64,000 nucleotides of DNA, from contig CM060734.1 in NCBI GenBank assembly GCA_030704615.1, positions 32,628,042 to 32,692,041 on the forward strand, read 5' to 3'. The stretch comes from Takakia lepidozioides (lineage: Eukaryota > Streptophyta > Takakiopsida > Takakiales > Takakiaceae). A model generated the notes under the pieces. It had not been told where the DNA came from. It saw only the letters and a program-made list of their open reading frames with translations, and did not search any database. Shown in pieces: positions 53,779 to 64,000 of the stretch (within the stretch, counting starts at the first letter, position 1; every line of letters begins with the position of its first letter). Made by a program: the position numbers and the translations under genes.

Positions 53779-53928
53779 CTATCCAATGCATTGTGGACAT
53801 AACCAATCCCCATCTGGAACCATCTCAAGAGGTGGAGTCAAGCACCCCATATGCCAACCTCTAGAGCATCGATCACACACCAGCATGGTGGCTGCCCCTT
53901 TAGCAGACCCACACAACATGCACCTCAA
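53779..53928 (-). pseudogene. PHD finger at the C terminus of the retroelement integrase
   Basis: Minus frame: CMLC, 11 residues, CDRC, SRGW then H, two residues, C, 14 residues, CPQC, and a TAG stop. This is the C4HC3 PHD spacing, with the family-typical GWHMGCLTPP and VPDGDWLCPQC blocks. PHD fingers bind the histone H3 tail, so this would guide integration to chromatin, the role chromodomains play in chromoviruses. The preceding integrase frame ends in a TGA at 53926-53928 one base out of phase, so a single small deletion separates them. Confidence 0.8.
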
Positions 53929-55060
53929 ACCTGCAGATACCACTGCCAGTTTGGGTCAATCCTGCCATCGACATTCGGAAGGTGACATGGCGCACAATTA
54001 CGCACATGGTCCTTCCAAGTTATGCCATCCCGACCCTCCAAGACCAAGACGCCTGAGGGCAAGACCTCTCGAACCCTCAAAATAACACGTCCTGCAGTCA
54101 CATCCAGGGTCGTAGGAGCAGTCTGCTGCAGATAGACATAGTCACCAGGGTTGAATCTCCGAACCCCAGGACGATAGCCCCCACCACGTATGGTAGCATA
54201 CCTCAACGTATCACGGTGTTGTGCAATGGCAAGGTTCTCGAAAGCCATGGGCATGACTCTCTTGAACAACTCTGCACGCTGCTCACATGCACGTGCCCAC
54301 ACGTCCGGATCGTCAAGGTTAAGAACTGTAGCAGCTTCTCTGCGAATGGATGTAGGCAAATCCGGCTCTCGGCAAAGAGAAGAAAGTATGGTGAGAAGGA
54401 GGCAAGTGATGCTTGCTTGCTGAACCTGTAGCCCATGGCTAACCAGGGTAACTGAAGGTCCCAATCTCCTAGGTGTCCCTTCTGCAAGCCATACTTGCGC
54501 AAACCCCTCTTTACTGTCTGAACAACTCTCTCTGCCAAGCCATCGGCTTCAGGATGATCCCGAGAAGTGGTGCGGTGGTCTATCAAGGCCTTGTCACACA
54601 AAGCCTGAAACTCCCCCAAGAACTCTCTCCCTTGGTCCGTGAGTACCTCAGCTGGAGCACCGAATCGGCTAAGCACACAATCCAGGAATGCATACGCAGC
54701 TCCCTCACTAGCCTTATCAGGCAATGGAACCAATTCAATCCACTTGGAGAAGTGCTCCACCATCACCAACACGTACTTGTTGTGGCGCATGGTCAGTGGC
54801 AACGGCCCTGCGAAGTCAAGACTCCACCTGTAGCCCAATCCCATGATCGGAAGAGGGTGCAATTGTGGAGTAGGGGCGTTGAATGAAGCACGCACCCTGT
54901 CACACACCATGCACCTAGCCACAAATTGTTGCACCTCTGTGTGCATACCACGCCACCAATACTGCCCCTGCAGTAGACTATGAGTGCGTCGCACCCCAAA
55001 ATGCCCCAACTCCTCATGGGCATGCCGCACTAACCGTGCCCGCTGTGTTGGGTGAGGCAC
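53929..55060 (-). pseudogene. integrase (HHCC zinc finger, DDE core, C-terminal domain)
   Basis: HAHEELGHFGVRRTHSLLQG, then CMVCDRV gives the HHCC finger. The catalytic residues lie in WSLDFAGPLPL, VLTDQGREFLGEF and HPEADGLAERVVQTVK (D, D, E with 34 between the last two). A break near 54400 leads to a C-terminal part: ERAELFKRVMPMA-like, YRPGVRRFNPGDYVYLQQ and VLEGRDGITWKDHVRNCAPC. It inserts element DNA. It runs directly into the PHD finger. Confidence 0.85.
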
Positions 55061-55399
55061 AATCCTCACTCGACCATCCTCCCACACTCGGAGCAGGTGT
55101 GTCCCCTCCCACTTGAACCTCTTGGCTCGTTGTAGGATCCGATCCCTCTCCTTGGCAGTCATAGTGGCTGCCGTGTCTCCACTGCGGAGGTAGTCCAACA
55201 CAACTGAATCCTCATGTATATCTTTGGCGCCACCCTGCTCATTGCTGGCCTCAGGGTCCTCAGACACTTGATCTACAGTCATCCCTGTTGTAGGTCCAAC
55301 CTGGCCTTCCGCTGCCAAGATACACAGAAATGCAGATGCATGCCATCCGGGCACCATCTCCTCGTCCGTCTCACCATGCCACCGAGCTCCAGTGTCATC

Positions 55400-55825
55400 C
55401 TGCTGGCTCGTGCATGGATTGCGACTCAACCCATCTGCATTTCGATTGACCAAACCCGGTCGATGCACCACCTGAAAGTCATACTCTTGAAGGATGAGTG
55501 CCCACCGTGCAAGCTTCCCCGTAAGCTTGTCTGACTCCATCAACCACTTGAGTGGTTGGTGATCCGTGACAAGGGTGAAGAGATTGCCGTATAGATAGCA
55601 CCTGAAGTGTGCCACGGCCCACACTGCAGCTAAGCATTCTCCCTCATATGAGCTATACTTAGACTCTGCAGCATTGTTCGAGCGGCTAGCATAAGCCACT
55701 ACGAACTCTCTTCCCTCATCATCCACCTGTGTGAGCACCGCTCCAAGCCCCAGCATGCTCCAATCTGTATGCAGCTGAAAAGGACGCCCCCTGATAGGTC
55801 GTCTCAAGATGGGCGCCGAGGTCAA
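55400..55825 (-). pseudogene. RNase H of the minus-strand element
   Basis: FQLHTDWSMLGLGAVLTQVD, FVVAYASRS, YEGECLAAVWAVAHFR, LVTDHQPLKWL and NRNADGLSRNP give the D-E-D-D set in order. Same frame as integrase; a break near 55830 separates it from RT. Confidence 0.85.
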
Positions 55826-55829
55826 CCTC

Positions 55830-56860
55830 GCCTTGAGCTCTTGAAAAGCTTGTTCTTGCTCGGTCCACCTTGGTCAGCTTGGTTAGAGCCTTTGCAATGG
55901 CACTAAATCCCTTAACAAACCGTCTGTAATAGTTTGCTAACCCCATGAAAGCTCGAACTCGGCTCACATCCGTGGGGCGTGGAACCTGTGCAATGGACTC
56001 TACCTTAGTCTGCTGTACCCCCAATCCTCCAGGATATATCATGTGACCCAGATACTCAATCTGGTTGTGGAAAAACTTGCACTTGCCCGGATGTAACTTC
56101 AATCCGTGCGTCCTCAAGCGCTCAAATACCCCCTGAAGGTGTCTCTCATGCTCCTCCACCGTAGCACTAAAGATGATGATGTCATCTATGTAGCACCGAG
56201 CAAACTCCACCCCTGCTAGAATCCTGTCCATGACTCTTTGAAACTCAGCGGGAGCGTTTTTAAGCCCAAATGGTAAGAACCGCCACTGGTATAGGCAATC
56301 CTTCCCGTGCTCATTGATCCCCCAGAATGCCGTCTTTTGCTTATCCGCCTCCTTGATCGGCAACTGGTGATATCCGGATCGTAAATCCAACGTGCTAAAG
56401 ACCTTGGAATGCCCAATGGCATCAAAGATCTCCTCTGGTGTTGGCATGGCATACCTATCGGACTTGGTCTGACGATTTACAGGCCGGTAATCACCGCACA
56501 TACGTCTCTCCGTCCAATTGCCATAGACATCCTTCTTAGCTGGCATCACTGTGGCTGAAGCATACTCTCCACCAGAGAGCTCCACCAAACCTGCCTCCCA
56601 GAGATCTTGAGTCCTCATCTGAATCAAAGACCTCTCCATGTCACTGTATCTATAGGGTCTCCGAAAGATTGGCGTGTCAGTGGCCAACTCAATACGGATC
56701 TCTTGACCCTTCAGTGCTCCCAAGTCCTTCAAACTGAAGGCAAAGCAATTCCTGTAAGCCCTCAGGAACCGCCGTATACGTCGTCTCTCTCCTCCGGTGA
56801 CAATGGGTCCAATGTCAGGCTCCCAATTGTCCTCCGTAACTGCAACCTTAAGTCCAGTGG
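55830..56860 (-). pseudogene. reverse transcriptase of the minus-strand element
   Basis: [82 protein letters not shown] (catalytic YIDD), YLGHMIYPGGL, FMGLANYYRRFVKGFSAIAK. The 55719-56732 frame is open over the whole catalytic region and extends upstream to about 56860. Compared with the plus-strand element, LDLRSGYHQ and PFGLKNAP are shared but the rest is clearly divergent. Confidence 0.9.
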
Positions 56861-57179
56861 GCTTAGAGGTAGAGGACGCGTCCCGTGGTTGCTATGCTGC
56901 AACTCTTGAGCAGTACCCCTTCCTGCTCAGTCAATGACAAGGCCTCATCCTGCCCCATCATCTCATCATTGAGAACCTCCTCATCCCGAGAAGAATCCCA
57001 ACCTCATCCATCACAGCTGCCTTCGCTGCCAACTCCCTCTGAACCTCGAGCACCTCCCACGTGTGCCATGGATGTCTACACCTCGTGGTCCTCACCGGCT
57101 CGCCCCCACTCGCTGCCTGTACCGTCTCGGTAGGCAGAGAGACCGTCAAGGGAAGTGCACTCCGCACTCTACGTTGCTC

Positions 57180-58570
57180 AGCCATAGCCAAGCTGACAAT
57201 CCAGGTCAAGCAATTGAGATCCATTGCTTGCCCCAACACCTGACGACGTGATGCCTCAGAAAGAGAAGGCACCGCCGTGGTCCCAGTGGAAAACCCCATA
57301 GCCCGCTCTCGCTCGTCGGCATTAGGCTCCACTAACTGCTGCAACTGAGCATCCCACAGGAGGCCAGGTCCACCATCCCGAAAAGCATGGGATCCTGGGA
57401 AGCTGAGCAGTGTAGGTAATGCTGCTCGTGGTTGACCCACCTGTTGACCACTGCCAAAAGCGAACGGTCATCGTGTCTCACACGTTGAGACTGCCTTCCT
57501 GTGTCCAAAATGCCATCCACGGTGAGGTGTGCTGGCCGCTGCACCCCATCAAATGCACGCTTGAGCAGTGCGGGTGGCATCAAGTTAGTCCACCATAGTC
57601 GTGGACGATGAGCCCGTGACCCCACTGCAGCTGCATCCAGCAATACTGCTGACCCAAGCCACGACCGGACTTGATGCACACTGGCCATCACCCTGGCCCG
57701 AGAATCACCCATCAGTGGTACATTCTCCAAGATGTATGCTGGAGATACAGCTTGATGAAGCTGCAAGCAGCGCAAAATCCGCACCATCTCCCAAAACAGA
57801 CCCGTCCTCGAGTCTCGCAATCCATTGCCATGCCCGGCTGATGAATGCCCTTGGCAGGGCCAACCTGCCACTATCAGATCAATGGAGCCAACCTGCTCCA
57901 AATCTTGCGCCCCCAACAAGGAAATGTCTGCTGGCAAGGCTTGTTGGTATCCACGAACTGCAGACACAGGCAACAAGTCAGGGTACTGCTGTACCAACTG
58001 AGCCACATGGCGCAGTGAGACGCGTCGTGCAGTCTCATCCCTCTCCACATACAGGTAACGCCTTACCCGCACACCTGCCTGTAGCACAGCAGCCAATCCG
58101 GTGCTGATCCCGCCAAACAAGTCCAGAAGGCAAATGCCTTCATCCGGCCGCTGCCACACAAGAGGTGTGGTGTCCAATGGCGACAACTGAGGTGGCCCTG
58201 GTGCAATCACCGCACTCTCCTCCTCTCCTGACGGTACAAAAGCTTCTACCCAAGCTTGTTGCACCCGTCCATCAGCAGCTTGCTGCAAATCCTTGCTCGT
58301 ACCCCACAACGGAGTGTGAGCAACCATGGCAGGCAACTCCGTACCATGCATGTCATCCTGCTCTGCTGGAGGTGGCACATCCTCTGCATGGGCATTGCCT
58401 TCCAGCAACTCTCCAGGCCAACTAACTGCAGCTGTGAAGGCGGCTAGTGTTGGCATCTTGCCCCGCTGGGCAGCTGCAATACCCCCAATGAATGTCACAG
58501 GGAGCTGTGCACGGCGACCATCCCCTGACTGCCATCCAGGCCTGTAGGATGCTGACTCCCTCCCAGAAAT
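57180..58570 (-). pseudogene. DNA (cytosine-5) methyltransferase domain in retroelement polyprotein
   Basis: In canonical order on the minus strand: motif I LLDLFGGISTGLAAVL (58126-58080), YLYVERDETAR (motif II region), DLIVAGWPCQGHSSAGHGNG with the catalytic Cys of PCQ at 57856-57854, LFWEMVRILR (motif V region), YILENVP (motif VI, ENV, 57727-57719), SRAHRPRLWWTN (motif VIII, RxR, about 57619-57584), then after a frame break near 57430 the end block ADERERAMGF..TT and RRQVLGQAMDLNCLTWIVSL (motifs IX-X). The region between VIII and IX, the target-recognition part, is short. It would methylate cytosine C5 in DNA. It is not rearranged as in plant DRM enzymes. Lies between protease and RT, in line with them. 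An N-terminal Pro-rich linker (58530-58170) precedes motif I. Confidence 0.9.
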
Positions 58571-59006
58571 CCAGGGTGAAGCCCATGGGGTATAACACTG
58601 CCCCACCAACGAGGACATCGTAAGAGACCGCGTCTGTCACAATGGCCTTGGCTCGCATCACTGAGCCATCTACAGGATGATCCGGCTGCAGTCTAATAGC
58701 CAACTGATGCCGTGTCATGCCGCGAGCCTGCTCTGATCCTCCCAGAGATGTCTGTATCTGGAAAGGACAAGGCTCCATATCCGCCTCCATGAGGCCCAAA
58801 CCTGCAATAGCAGCTCTGCCCAACATCAGTGGCTGAGCTCCTGAGTCCAACAAGACCCGCAGTGGCCGGTACTTCTTGCCTGCCGGTCCACTCAAAGTGA
58901 AAATGCCTCCCTGGTTGTCTAACAAGACAACTCCAGGTGTCACCATGGCGCGCTCAATGGCTGGCCTAGCTGGCAGCTCCGTCAACCTGGCAGCTGCACT
59001 TGCCAT
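58530..59006 (-). pseudogene. retroelement aspartic protease (DSGA type)
   Basis: LRVLLDSGAQPLMLGRAAIA GLGL has the active-site DSG(A), with the hydrophobic second motif as YDVLVGGAVLYPMGFTLDFW. DSGA instead of DTG is seen in several plant retroelement proteases. The frame passes into the methyltransferase linker through a break near 58530. Confidence 0.75.
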
Positions 59007-59600
59007 GGGCAGCCGTGGCAGTCTTGACCCTCAAATCCGAGGATCCCTCTGCCACTATACCTTCCACTAACTCCGCAGAAGATGAAGTGACCTCCCCACT
59101 CTCACAGAGTGTTGCTGCTAGTCTGAACACTGCAGCTGGTCTCACCCCCGGCGTCGCAATCATGGTTGCCGAGAACAGTGGGGCTTGACACACAGAGGTG
59201 GCTGCCCCCAATAACACACCGGCTGCACTAGCCTTGGTAGCAGGTGTCAGTGCTGCACGTGTAGCTCTCCCCAATGGCATAGTAACCTCCGCCTCGGTAA
59301 CAGTCGGGCGAGAACTAGGTGCCATGGATGGCGTTGACACTGTCTCCGCCAAGGTGAATGACTGAGGCAGCCTCGCCTGACGGCTTGCCTCCCCACGTTG
59401 TGGATCCAACTCCACCTCTGCACCTCGTGGCTCAGGAACTCGTGCTGCTCCTCGAGTCACGGCAGCAGACTCCACTGCTCTAGTGGTAGTGCTGCTCCGC
59501 ACATGAATCCCATGCCTCCCATATCTCCTCCCTCAGGAGCAGGAGGTGGACCATCCCGCCTGGGAGCCGGTACCTGATAGCCATGCAGCGAGCCTCTGCT
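58966..59600 (-). pseudogene. gag-protease linker, Ala/Thr-rich
   Basis: Frame 58966-59502 is Ala/Thr/Ser-rich without a known domain and shifts into the protease frame near 58990. It is spacer by position. Confidence 0.5.
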
Positions 59601-61081
59601 CTAGCTGCTGAAGCCGATTGGCCATGCCTTGTCAACACCCTGACCTCCGCGTCCTTGGCCATGTGGAGCTTGCCCTTGGCCTGCACCTCGTGCCCGACCA
59701 CCTCGTCCTCTTTGGGCTGGTCCACCTCGCCCCCGGCCACCATTGTTCCTCCCTTGGAACAGGCCTGGGCGCAACTCAGGATGCAAGTCATAACACTGGC
59801 ATCCTACAATGCCATACTTGCCACAATGCCCACACTGCAACTGTGCAGGCTGTGCTTGTGCCGGCTTTCTGCCATTCTCTGGGCAAATCTCTTTTGACAT
59901 GGGATCCTCCACATGTCCAACATATCACCCCCTGGTTGTTGTTGGCCTGCAAAAGATGGCCACGGCCCTCTTGCACCTGAGGTCCCTGTGTGCTCCATGA
60001 ACTTGGGCTGGGCTACCTTGCCCCCCCTGACCACGCTTTGTTGGGCAGTCCCTTGTGCCTGTGGGCTGACAGCTGTGCCCCGTACAGGCATGTCCTTGCA
60101 AAATCCAATTGTAACAACTCGCTCCTCCACCATGTTGAGCTCAATCCGCTCAGCCAGCAGAAAAACATCTGCTAATTAATGTGGGGTTGGGTGCTTGTAA
60201 CAAGGTTGCATCTGCACCTTCTCTTGAGCTCCTTGTCCAGAATTCCATACCAAACTGGATTGCCTGAGCTTCAGTAACCCCTTGGGTCACACTTATCAAG
60301 CGCCTCATACGAGTGTACGCCTCTCGCAGGCTCTCACTGGTTTTGCGCTGGAAGTCTTGCAAACTTCGCAGCTTTCTTGTCCGTACACCTTGGTAGTTCC
60401 TCCGCAACTCCTGGAAGAACTCCACCACCGGGTTGAATCTAGGCACATGTGTTGTAGTCGTGGCAGGAGGAGTAGTAGCACCTTTTGAACTGGTACCACC
60501 TACAGAAGTACCAGCACTACTTGCTCCACTACTAGTGCTGGCAGTGGGAGCTATTGGTACTGATGCAGCTACTGGTCGCGTCGTGCCTCGAGTAATGGAG
60601 ACGTAGTCAGGTGACCAATACATCCTCCACTCCTCATCTCTGCTTCATGTCCTCGCCTGAACTCGTGGTAATCGTCCATAGGCGGGCCTTCCAAATGCTG
60701 GAACAGTCCCTTCCACGCCATGAATGGGGTGAATAGTTGTGGATTGCGCATCTGCTGCAAATCACACCAGCTGTCGAACTCCTGGATAAAGTCATCCAAC
60801 TCGATTGTGCCCACAGCTCCAGAGTACCTACGAGGCCCCTTGGTAGCTCCATACATCTCCTCCATGTCGTCCCACAACAATGGCGGATGAAAGTGCACAC
60901 CTGTTGATGAAGCCTCCGAGTCTGTGTCTGACTCTATAGTAGTTGAGGGTGGCGGTGAAGGTGGTCTGAACCGAATACCTCGTCTTGTGAACCCACTCTC
61001 ACTGTTACTGCTTGTAGCCGTACTTCCCTCAAAACCCTTGGGTAACTCCGTAATGACACTCACAATGTGCACCTCCTCCAC
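59601..61081 (-). pseudogene. gag of the minus-strand element, with two zinc knuckles
   Basis: Frames 60569-61081 (acidic leader, then IELDDFIQEFDSWCDLQQM, FMAWKGLFQHLEG), 60150-60623 (FNPVVEFFQELRRNYQGVRT, LRSLQDFQRKTSESLREAYT RMRRLI) are the capsid part. Zinc knuckles follow in 59788-59976 (CWTCGGSHVKRDLP, where the last Cys is Leu) and 59601-59912 (CGHCGKYGIVGCQCYDLHPE LRP, where the His is Ile). A Gly/Arg-rich RGG-like tail follows (GRGRGGPAQRGRGGRARG). At least four frame breaks. Confidence 0.7.
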
Positions 61082-61597
61082 GTGACACTATAAGGCTCTA
61101 GTACTAATCTAATAGTGACACGGGTGGGCACCTGTTGCAGTCTAAGGGTCATATCCCAATGGCTCAGGGCACCTGCACCTGCATCCACCGCAAGAACTCC
61201 TATGGTTGGCTGGTCATCAACCCAGCCTCACCATAGAAGAAACACTGGTGGTCTTGCTGGTCATCACTCAGCCTCACCACCGACAGCATACTCTAGGATT
61301 GACCGGGTGATCAAATCCGGCCTATCCCTATGAAAGCAAGCGCCCACACAAAACCAACATGGCGCACAGTCAAGCATGCAGGTGTTGGGGGGGATCCAAC
61401 ACAAGAAATCAAAGCATCAACACCCCCACACCAAAATCCAGCAGCAACGCTGATCCTGCAGAATATCCCAGCCCAAACCCCGGACTGACTGGCCTCCACC
61501 AAGAGAGGCTTTGGCAACTACAAGTACAAGGTAATGAAAATAGTACAGAGATGGAGGGGAAGAATAGAAGCCCGCCCAAGCAAGATCTAATCCTGAT
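61082..61597. other. non-coding spacer between the 5' ORF and gag
   Basis: No open frame of note. Minus-strand ATTAGTACTAGAGCC near 61100-61115 weakly resembles an iMet primer-binding site (ATTGGTATCAGAGC) but lacks an identified LTR next to it. Confidence 0.35.
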
Positions 61598-62291
61598 CTA
61601 TGCTATCAACTTCCAGACTTCTCTCAAAGTGCCTCGCTCTGCTTGATGGTAAGGTGTAGGAGGTATATCTATGTCCAGAAACCTGCCACTAACCTTGTCC
61701 CAAGCTACAGTAGCTCGCTCTAACCAACCCTCCTCCTCTTTCTGCCAGGTAGAGACAAAGCAATACTCCCCTATCTCCCGCTCACTGAACACTAAAGAAA
61801 ACAAAGGTAGGGTCTGATAGTCTCTCAACTCGAAAGCTTTGAGACGGTTGCGGGTGTCCTCATTGCGAATGACTGCATCTCCTTCACGCACAACAAACAT
61901 GTCATTGCTGATGAACCCCCGCTCGTGGTTCCCTGTGCAGAGCGTATCCGGCTGCAACCATGTCTGATTGCACAAACTTGTGTAGCTCCTGCTCCTTTTG
62001 CTCCAGTACACCACGGCCTTGTCTGAACACCTTGGTCCCCGGGGCTGTCTTTGGCTGTGTTCCAAGCCTAGCTTTCACCCACTTTGGTATTTCACCTACA
62101 GCTGCAGAACTGCTGGCTCCAACAGAGTTCTGACTGTCCAAGGCGATATTGAGGCCCTCAATGCCAACTACAGCAGTCTGTTGTCTACTGCTAATGCCTG
62201 ACTCCCAGTATGCAATCAACTCGTCCAACTGTTCTCCACTCAAATCAGTCTGAGTTCCTTGGGAAACATAAATCTGTCCCCTTGTGTGCAC
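61598..62291 (-). pseudogene. unrecognised ORF upstream of gag
   Basis: Frames 61902-62291 and 61598-62065 join across one break near 61930 into about 225 residues: GTQTDLSGEQLDELIAYWES, IPKWVKARLGTQPK, ELHKFVQSDMVAAGY, then ERGFISNDMFVVREGDAVIR, LKAFELRDYQTLPLFSLVFS, EEEGWLERATVAWDKVSGRF. The second half looks folded (alternating hydrophobic strands); I do not recognise it. Same strand and collinear with the element, so a possible accessory gene. Confidence 0.45.
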
Positions 62292-62600
62292 AGACTAAAG
62301 AGAAGAGACCTGCCCTTCAATTACGTCCTCATTTCCCCCAGCCATGCAAGGAGTACATCCACCAATTTGTCTTCATATAGACCAGCACAGGTTCTAGAGA
62401 CAGGATTGTGGATCTTTCATGGCACACTCACACTCTAAAAATTCCATAGATTTTTAGTAGAGTCCCAAAAACACCATGTCTAGATAGTAGTAGATTTCCC
62501 CTTTCTGCAGCTATCCCTCAAAAACTGAGTCAAACGGAGCTCATTTGACAAAGATATGACCAACCAGGCTCTTTAAACATTTAAATTAGATCAAAAGGTT
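62292..62600. other. no gene recognised
   Basis: No LTR or primer-binding site could be identified here although the 5' end of the minus-strand element is expected nearby. Confidence 0.45.
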
Positions 62601-62624
62601 TTTTTTTTTTTTTTTTTTTTTAAC
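62601..62624 (-). repeat. poly-T tract (poly-A on the minus strand)
   Basis: About 24 T residues. On the minus strand it could be the poly-A tail of a retrocopied transcript ending here. Confidence 0.5.
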
Positions 62625-62939
62625 ACCAAAACGCTTTTGCCATTACAACCTGTTCCCAGGTTATCTACGAGTTCCCGAGGTCGTTCATGTAGTTCTCACA
62701 TGTTCCCTTACCAATGTCCACAGAGCTTGAGCTGCCAAAACAAAACGGGATCTTTGCACCACGGCCAAGGAAAGGGGCCGCAGCAAGCCGCGTGCATGCC
62801 ATTGCTGTCGCCATCTCTTTCCCGCTTCCTCACCTAGCCCAAGCTTGCAAACTCTGAGTGGGCTCTATTGCGAGTTTCTCCTCGCCGAGCAGATGCCAGC
62901 ACAGCGACGACAGATCGAACGGACGGCCAATCTTCGAAC

Positions 62940-63235
<296 letters not shown>

Positions 63236-63365
63236 GATTTGGTGTCCGCCAGACTTATGCTTCCTGGCCCCAGCCGAATAGAGAGAACGCTGCCCCAACA
63301 ATTGTAGATTCCGCTTCGCTTATTTGAAGACGATGCTTGGCAAAATCTTATCTCAGTAAGTGATA

Positions 63366-63869
63366 TTAAGAAACTTGGCCATGGCTTCCACGGCACCTGG
63401 TGGCCACCAGCTCTACACCAATCCACCTGATATTGCTGTACTGCGGTTCCCGAGCAGTGGTCTCAGAGAACCGTTCCTCTGCCCGGCTGCGGTCACCTTC
63501 TCTCCACAGCACTGCCGCTAGAGCTGCATGAGCCTCAGTGTAATTTGGATACTTCCGGACAAGGCCTTGTATCAGTTTCTTGGCCTCCCCCAATCTGTCG
63601 AGCTGAAAGAGAACCAGAGCTTACTTGAGTCGGTATCTGAAATCCTGGGCCGCCTCCTCAAACTTCAGAAGGGAGACCCTCACACTCCCCCGGTTGGACC
63701 AGACACTGGCATTTGCGGAATCCTCATCTATCAAAGCTGAAAACAATTCTTCAGCAGTTTCCAGGTTTCCAGCAACCGCCGCCCTGAGAGCATCCTGCAG
63801 CTTGGGATTTTCAACGTCTTTGAGCTTTACTCTCGTTGAAACTGCTGCTTTTGCAGGAAGGATCAACAT
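63366..63869 (-). pseudogene. TPR-protein fragment
   Basis: Minus frames 63621-63869 (LQDALRAAVAGNLETAEELF SALIDEDSANASVWSNRGSV, LLKFEEAAQDF) and 63366-63593 (LGEAKKLIQGLVRKYPNYTE AHAALAAVLWREGDRSRAEE RF) show tetratricopeptide repeats (A..N.G.....F..A...). The two are joined by a 22-base GTAAGC...TTTCAG stretch, too short for a normal intron, so an intron and perhaps an exon were lost. It resembles plastid-lumen-type TPR proteins, but the assignment is weak. It converges on the kinesin fragment. Confidence 0.6.
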
Positions 63870-64000
63870 TGCCCAACCTTAGTGCTCCAAGTGCCACAGA
63901 AAGGCTGAAAACAGCTGGCGTCAGGCAGTTACTGACGAGTGCCCTGCGATACCGGCATTACCATCTTCCTTTCGTTGTAGTCGTCTCTCTGCCTAGCCGC

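Larger units (their letters stand above)
53002..62291 (-). mobile_element. Ty3/gypsy-like retroelement encoding a DNA methyltransferase and PHD finger
   Basis: Reading right to left: an unassigned ORF, gag with two zinc knuckles, aspartic protease, cytosine-5 DNA methyltransferase, RT, RNase H, zinc-finger integrase, PHD finger, polypurine tract and LTR-like end. RT before RNase H before integrase is the Ty3/gypsy order. The methyltransferase lies between protease and RT, in the polyprotein. Each domain is collinear on one strand with only small frame breaks, so it is a single element and not a patchwork. The 5' LTR and primer-binding site are not identified. Confidence 0.85.

Noticed and set aside
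61095-61120. Primer-binding site for the minus-strand element
   Set aside because: ATTAGTACTAGAGCC resembles the iMet site only with three or four changes, and no LTR end adjoins it.

Overview
The window reads as nuclear DNA of a land plant with a large, transposon-packed genome, most likely a seed-free plant such as a fern or lycophyte. The clues are an intronless-looking DYW-type PPR gene with near-identical repeats and many decayed copies, a tubulin-tyrosine-ligase-like fragment (a family tied to cilia, kept where sperm are flagellated), and a Ty3/gypsy element carrying its own cytosine methyltransferase. The species is not proven by anything in the sequence.

Layout. 1-5035: a LINE fragment and gene-poor sequence. 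5036-31674: a nest bounded by matching CACTA terminal repeats (CACTACTAGAGAAACCGG at both ends). Inside it are a decayed minus-strand CACTA accessory gene (5945-14052) and a plus-strand TNP2-type transposase (17914 onward). The accessory gene is split by a second, 5014-bp CACTA (8621-13634, 3-bp target duplication GCA). That inner element has no transposase and instead carries exons of an OSB-like organellar ssDNA-binding gene and PPR fragments. The transposase is split by a 7575-bp hAT element (19882-27456, 8-bp target duplication GTTGAGAC) that carries a broken BED-finger transposase, a chimeric CAP/PR-1 plus Cu/Zn-SOD fragment and a higher-order tandem repeat. The 3' end of the transposase is inverted (27882-29205). 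29206-30400 is a PDF-exon/PPR tandem array.

32995-33815 is a hairpin minisatellite; 33816-36916 holds no gene I recognise. 36917-41616 is the best intact gene: exons encoding PDF motifs (OSB family) read, through a phase-0 intron, into a long PPR-DYW exon. Partial copies of it lie at 45338-46602 and 48115-49082, with a more diverged PPR fragment at 43915-44241.

49083-53001: a plus-strand Ty3/gypsy element (5' LTR, tRNA-iMet primer site, gag, protease, RT, RNase H) inserted in a PPR pseudogene and cut off before integrase. 53002-62291: a minus-strand Ty3/gypsy-like element with an extra 5' ORF, gag with two zinc knuckles, protease, a DNA cytosine-5 methyltransferase with motifs I, IV, VI, VIII and IX-X, RT, RNase H, integrase and a C-terminal PHD finger. 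It is the most unusual system here: a retroelement combining a DNA-methylation writer with a probable histone reader. All its reading frames carry small breaks, so this copy is decayed. 62600-63900 holds a kinesin-13 fragment and a TPR-protein fragment.
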